A stretch of 64,000 nucleotides of DNA, from positions 1,025,917-1,089,916 of the forward strand of contig NZ_VCGX01000001.1 of assembly GCF_007671655.1 (NCBI RefSeq), read 5' to 3'. This DNA comes from Marinobacter piscis. Lineage in GTDB: Bacteria > Pseudomonadota > Gammaproteobacteria > Pseudomonadales > Oleiphilaceae. Made by a program: the position numbers and the translations under genes. Numbering within the stretch: position 1 is the first letter of the stretch; the number at the start of each line of letters is the position of its first letter. Shown piece by piece: positions 62,830-64,000 of the stretch. Under the pieces are notes generated by a model. That model worked only from the letters and a program-made list of their open reading frames with translations, had not been told where the DNA came from and did no database searches.

Positions 62830-63195
62830 ATGAACAACGTAAGCGTAACCCGCCCTTATCGAAAACGTCGCCGACATGCTCCAGAATTTAAAGCCCGGCT
62901 GGTGGCCGAGTGCCAAAATCCTGGTGCGTCTGTTTCCCGTATTGCCCTGGATAATGACCTCAACGCCAACCAACTTCGGCGTTGGATCAGAGAGTCGAAG
63001 CAAGTAGAGGGAAGCCAACCCCCAGCCTTTGTACCGTTTCGTTTGCCGGCTGCGGACGGGCATACGACGAAGCCGGTTGATAAAGGTCACACCATCCGAA
63101 TCGAGATTCCACGAGCCGGCGGTCCGGTTGTGGTGGAATGGCCCGCCGATCAAGGTCAGCAATGCGCGGCGTTTTTGCGCGAACTGTTGCCATGA
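62830..63195 (+). CDS. tnpA: IS66 accessory protein TnpA
   Basis: A 121-residue basic protein with an N-terminal helix-turn-helix of the IS3/IS66 OrfA kind: RRHAPEFKARLVAECQ, SVSRIALDNDLNANQLRRWIRES near residues 36-58. The C-terminal IRIEIPRAGGPVVVEWP region is typical of IS66 TnpA. The ATG is the first start after an in-frame stop at 62815. Its stop overlaps the tnpB ATG (ATGA at 63192-63195). Confidence 0.9.
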   Translation: MNNVSVTRPYRKRRRHAPEFKARLVAECQNPGASVSRIALDNDLNANQLRRWIRESKQVEGSQPPAFVPFRLPAADGHTTKPVDKGHTIRIEIPRAGGPVVVEWPADQGQQCAAFLRELLP

Positions 63196-63527
63196 TCTAC
63201 ATTGACGAGATCTGGCTGGCCACCGAGCCCTTGGATATGCGGGCTGGGCCAGACACGGCGTTGGCACGTGTCGTTCAGGTGTTTGGCTCAGCCCGACCTC
63301 ATTGTGCGTACCTGTTCGCCAACAAACGGGGTAACCGAATGAAAGTGTTGATCCACGATGGTCTTGGTATAAGGCTCTGTGCCCGTCGATTGAACCGGGG
63401 CAAGTTCCACTGGGGCGAAACCTGGCGTGGCAAGCAACTGCTGTTAACGGACGAACAGTTGGCCGCTCTGGTTCAAGGGCTGCCGTGGCAACGTCTTGGT
63501 GCCGCCGGTGTGATCTCGGTTCTGTAA
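63192..63527 (+). CDS. tnpB: IS66 accessory protein TnpB
   Basis: A 111-residue protein with the IS66 Orf2 motif set: IDEIWLATEPLDMRAGPDTALARV near residues 4-27, AYLFANKRGNRMKVLIHDG near 39-57 and RRLNRGKFHW near 66-75. It lacks a catalytic domain; it is needed for transposition by some IS66 members but its job is not settled. Translation is coupled to tnpA by a four-base overlap. Confidence 0.93.
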   Translation: MIYIDEIWLATEPLDMRAGPDTALARVVQVFGSARPHCAYLFANKRGNRMKVLIHDGLGIRLCARRLNRGKFHWGETWRGKQLLLTDEQLAALVQGLPWQRLGAAGVISVL

Positions 63528-63602
63528 CCACAAGCCGGTTACCCAGACCATCATCAGAATGGCGCATCGTCACGGTAGCCGTGGCTTGGCATACTGCTCG
63601 GT

Positions 63603-64000
63603 ATGTCACAACGTCCCGATCTTAACCAACTCTCTGCCAATCAACTCCGTGCCCTGGCAACGGAGTTGATGGCGTCCTTGGAAGCCAAGGAACAGGCGCT
63701 GAACCTGAAAGATCGAACGCTGGTGTACCGTGACGCGGTCATCGAAAAACTGACCCACGAGTTGGCGATTCTAAAGCGCCATAAGTTCGCAAAGCGCAGC
63801 GAACAACTGGATGCGTTTCAGCGCAACCTGCTGGATGAGCTGATCGACAGCGATCTTGCCGCCATTGAAGCGGAACTGGCACAGCTCACCGTTAATGAAA
63901 CACCAGCCAAGCCTAAACAGCAGCCCAAACGCACGTCGCTGCCGCCCGAACTGCCCCGCATTCTGATCCACCATGAACCTGAAAACACCCAGTGCCGCTG
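63603..64000 (+). CDS. tnpC: IS66 transposase TnpC, N-terminal part (3' end outside window)
   Basis: About 132 codons of the transposase are present, beginning MSQRPDLNQLSANQLRALA. A long helical, leucine-rich stretch (EAKEQALNLKDRTLVYRDAV and IEKLTHELAILKRHKFAKRSEQL) follows; it is the leucine-zipper-like N-terminal domain of IS66 transposases, with the conserved RHKFAKRSEQL at its end. The proline-rich linker KPKQQPKRTSLPPELPR comes after. The zinc-binding and DDE catalytic parts lie beyond the window, so integrity cannot be judged. It starts 75 bp after tnpB. Confidence 0.92.
   Translation, partial: MSQRPDLNQLSANQLRALATELMASLEAKEQALNLKDRTLVYRDAVIEKLTHELAILKRHKFAKRSEQLDAFQRNLLDELIDSDLAAIEAELAQLTVNETPAKPKQQPKRTSLPPELPRILIHHEPENTQCR

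Larger units (their letters stand above)
62748..64000 (+). mobile_element. IS66-family insertion sequence, left part (runs off the window)
   Basis: Three genes in the typical IS66 order (accessory tnpA, accessory tnpB, large transposase tnpC) fill 62830-64000. A candidate left end GTAACCGTCCGGCGACCCC begins at 62748; GTAA- starts are usual for IS66 terminal repeats. The eight bases just outside (CTTCAGGG, 62740-62747) would be the target duplication, which cannot be confirmed because the right end lies beyond the window. Confidence 0.85.

Noticed and set aside
1..64000. Search for tRNA, rRNA, CRISPR arrays, phage or toxin-antitoxin genes
   Set aside because: Intergenic gaps are short and I saw no cloverleaf, repeat-spacer pattern or such gene; the only mobile element visible is the IS66 copy at the right edge.

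Overview
The window is a dense bacterial chromosome segment. By eye it has mid-50s percent GC, Shine-Dalgarno starts, four-base ATGA overlaps between operon genes, and enzyme families typical of marine oil- and lipid-degrading Gammaproteobacteria. A Marinobacter-like host is my best guess from gene content; nothing here (no rRNA, no housekeeping marker) proves the genus. I see no rRNA, tRNA or CRISPR. Nearly every gene from 1 to about 50 kb belongs to acyl-CoA metabolism or to solute uptake.

Layout. (1) 1-9.7 kb: the end of an alcohol dehydrogenase; a thioesterase and a one-chain biotin-dependent acyl-CoA carboxylase (minus), divergent from a TetR regulator and an acyl-CoA ligase (plus), with a palindromic operator candidate between; then a second ligase divergent from a QsdR-type TetR regulator. 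(2) 9.8-12.4 kb: an ACAD11-like acyl-CoA dehydrogenase and an MFS carrier. (3) 12.4-27.2 kb, minus strand: alpha/beta hydrolase, hydratase/3-hydroxyacyl-CoA dehydrogenase, thiolase, large and small acyl-CoA dehydrogenase, SDR, then a complete Liv-type ABC importer whose last ATPase gene overlaps an alcohol dehydrogenase, and a secreted cyclase-family protein. The enzyme order resembles the pimeloyl-CoA (pim) operon. (4) 27.4-34.8 kb: histidine phosphatase, thioesterase, SDR, an ACAD11-like dehydrogenase next to an APH-type kinase (the two halves of eukaryotic ACAD10/11), MaoC hydratase (minus), MDR reductase, nitronate monooxygenase-like protein. (5) 34.8-44.3 kb, minus strand: a second Liv importer with two tandem near-identical binding proteins, running straight into an FadE-like dehydrogenase and a thiolase. 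(6) 44.6-50.9 kb: acetoacetyl-CoA synthetase, then (minus) a DHA2-type MFS gene, ligase and third ACAD11-like dehydrogenase. (7) 51-62.5 kb: fused TRAP permease plus TAXI binding protein, BCCT carrier, small FN3 lipoprotein, CodA-like deaminase, a double SpoIIAA-like protein, CarD-like regulator, SDR, and a catalase with an OxyR-like upstream site. (8) 62.7 kb to the edge: the left part of an IS66-family element.

Working picture (inference): two importers, each tied by tight gene overlaps or spacing to catabolic enzymes, bring in carboxylic acids that are activated by the ligases, oxidised by a large set of acyl-CoA dehydrogenases, and taken through hydratase/dehydrogenase and thiolase steps to acetyl-CoA and acetoacetyl-CoA. 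Perfect hairpins punctuate many gene ends, including one after each of the three ABC binding-protein genes.
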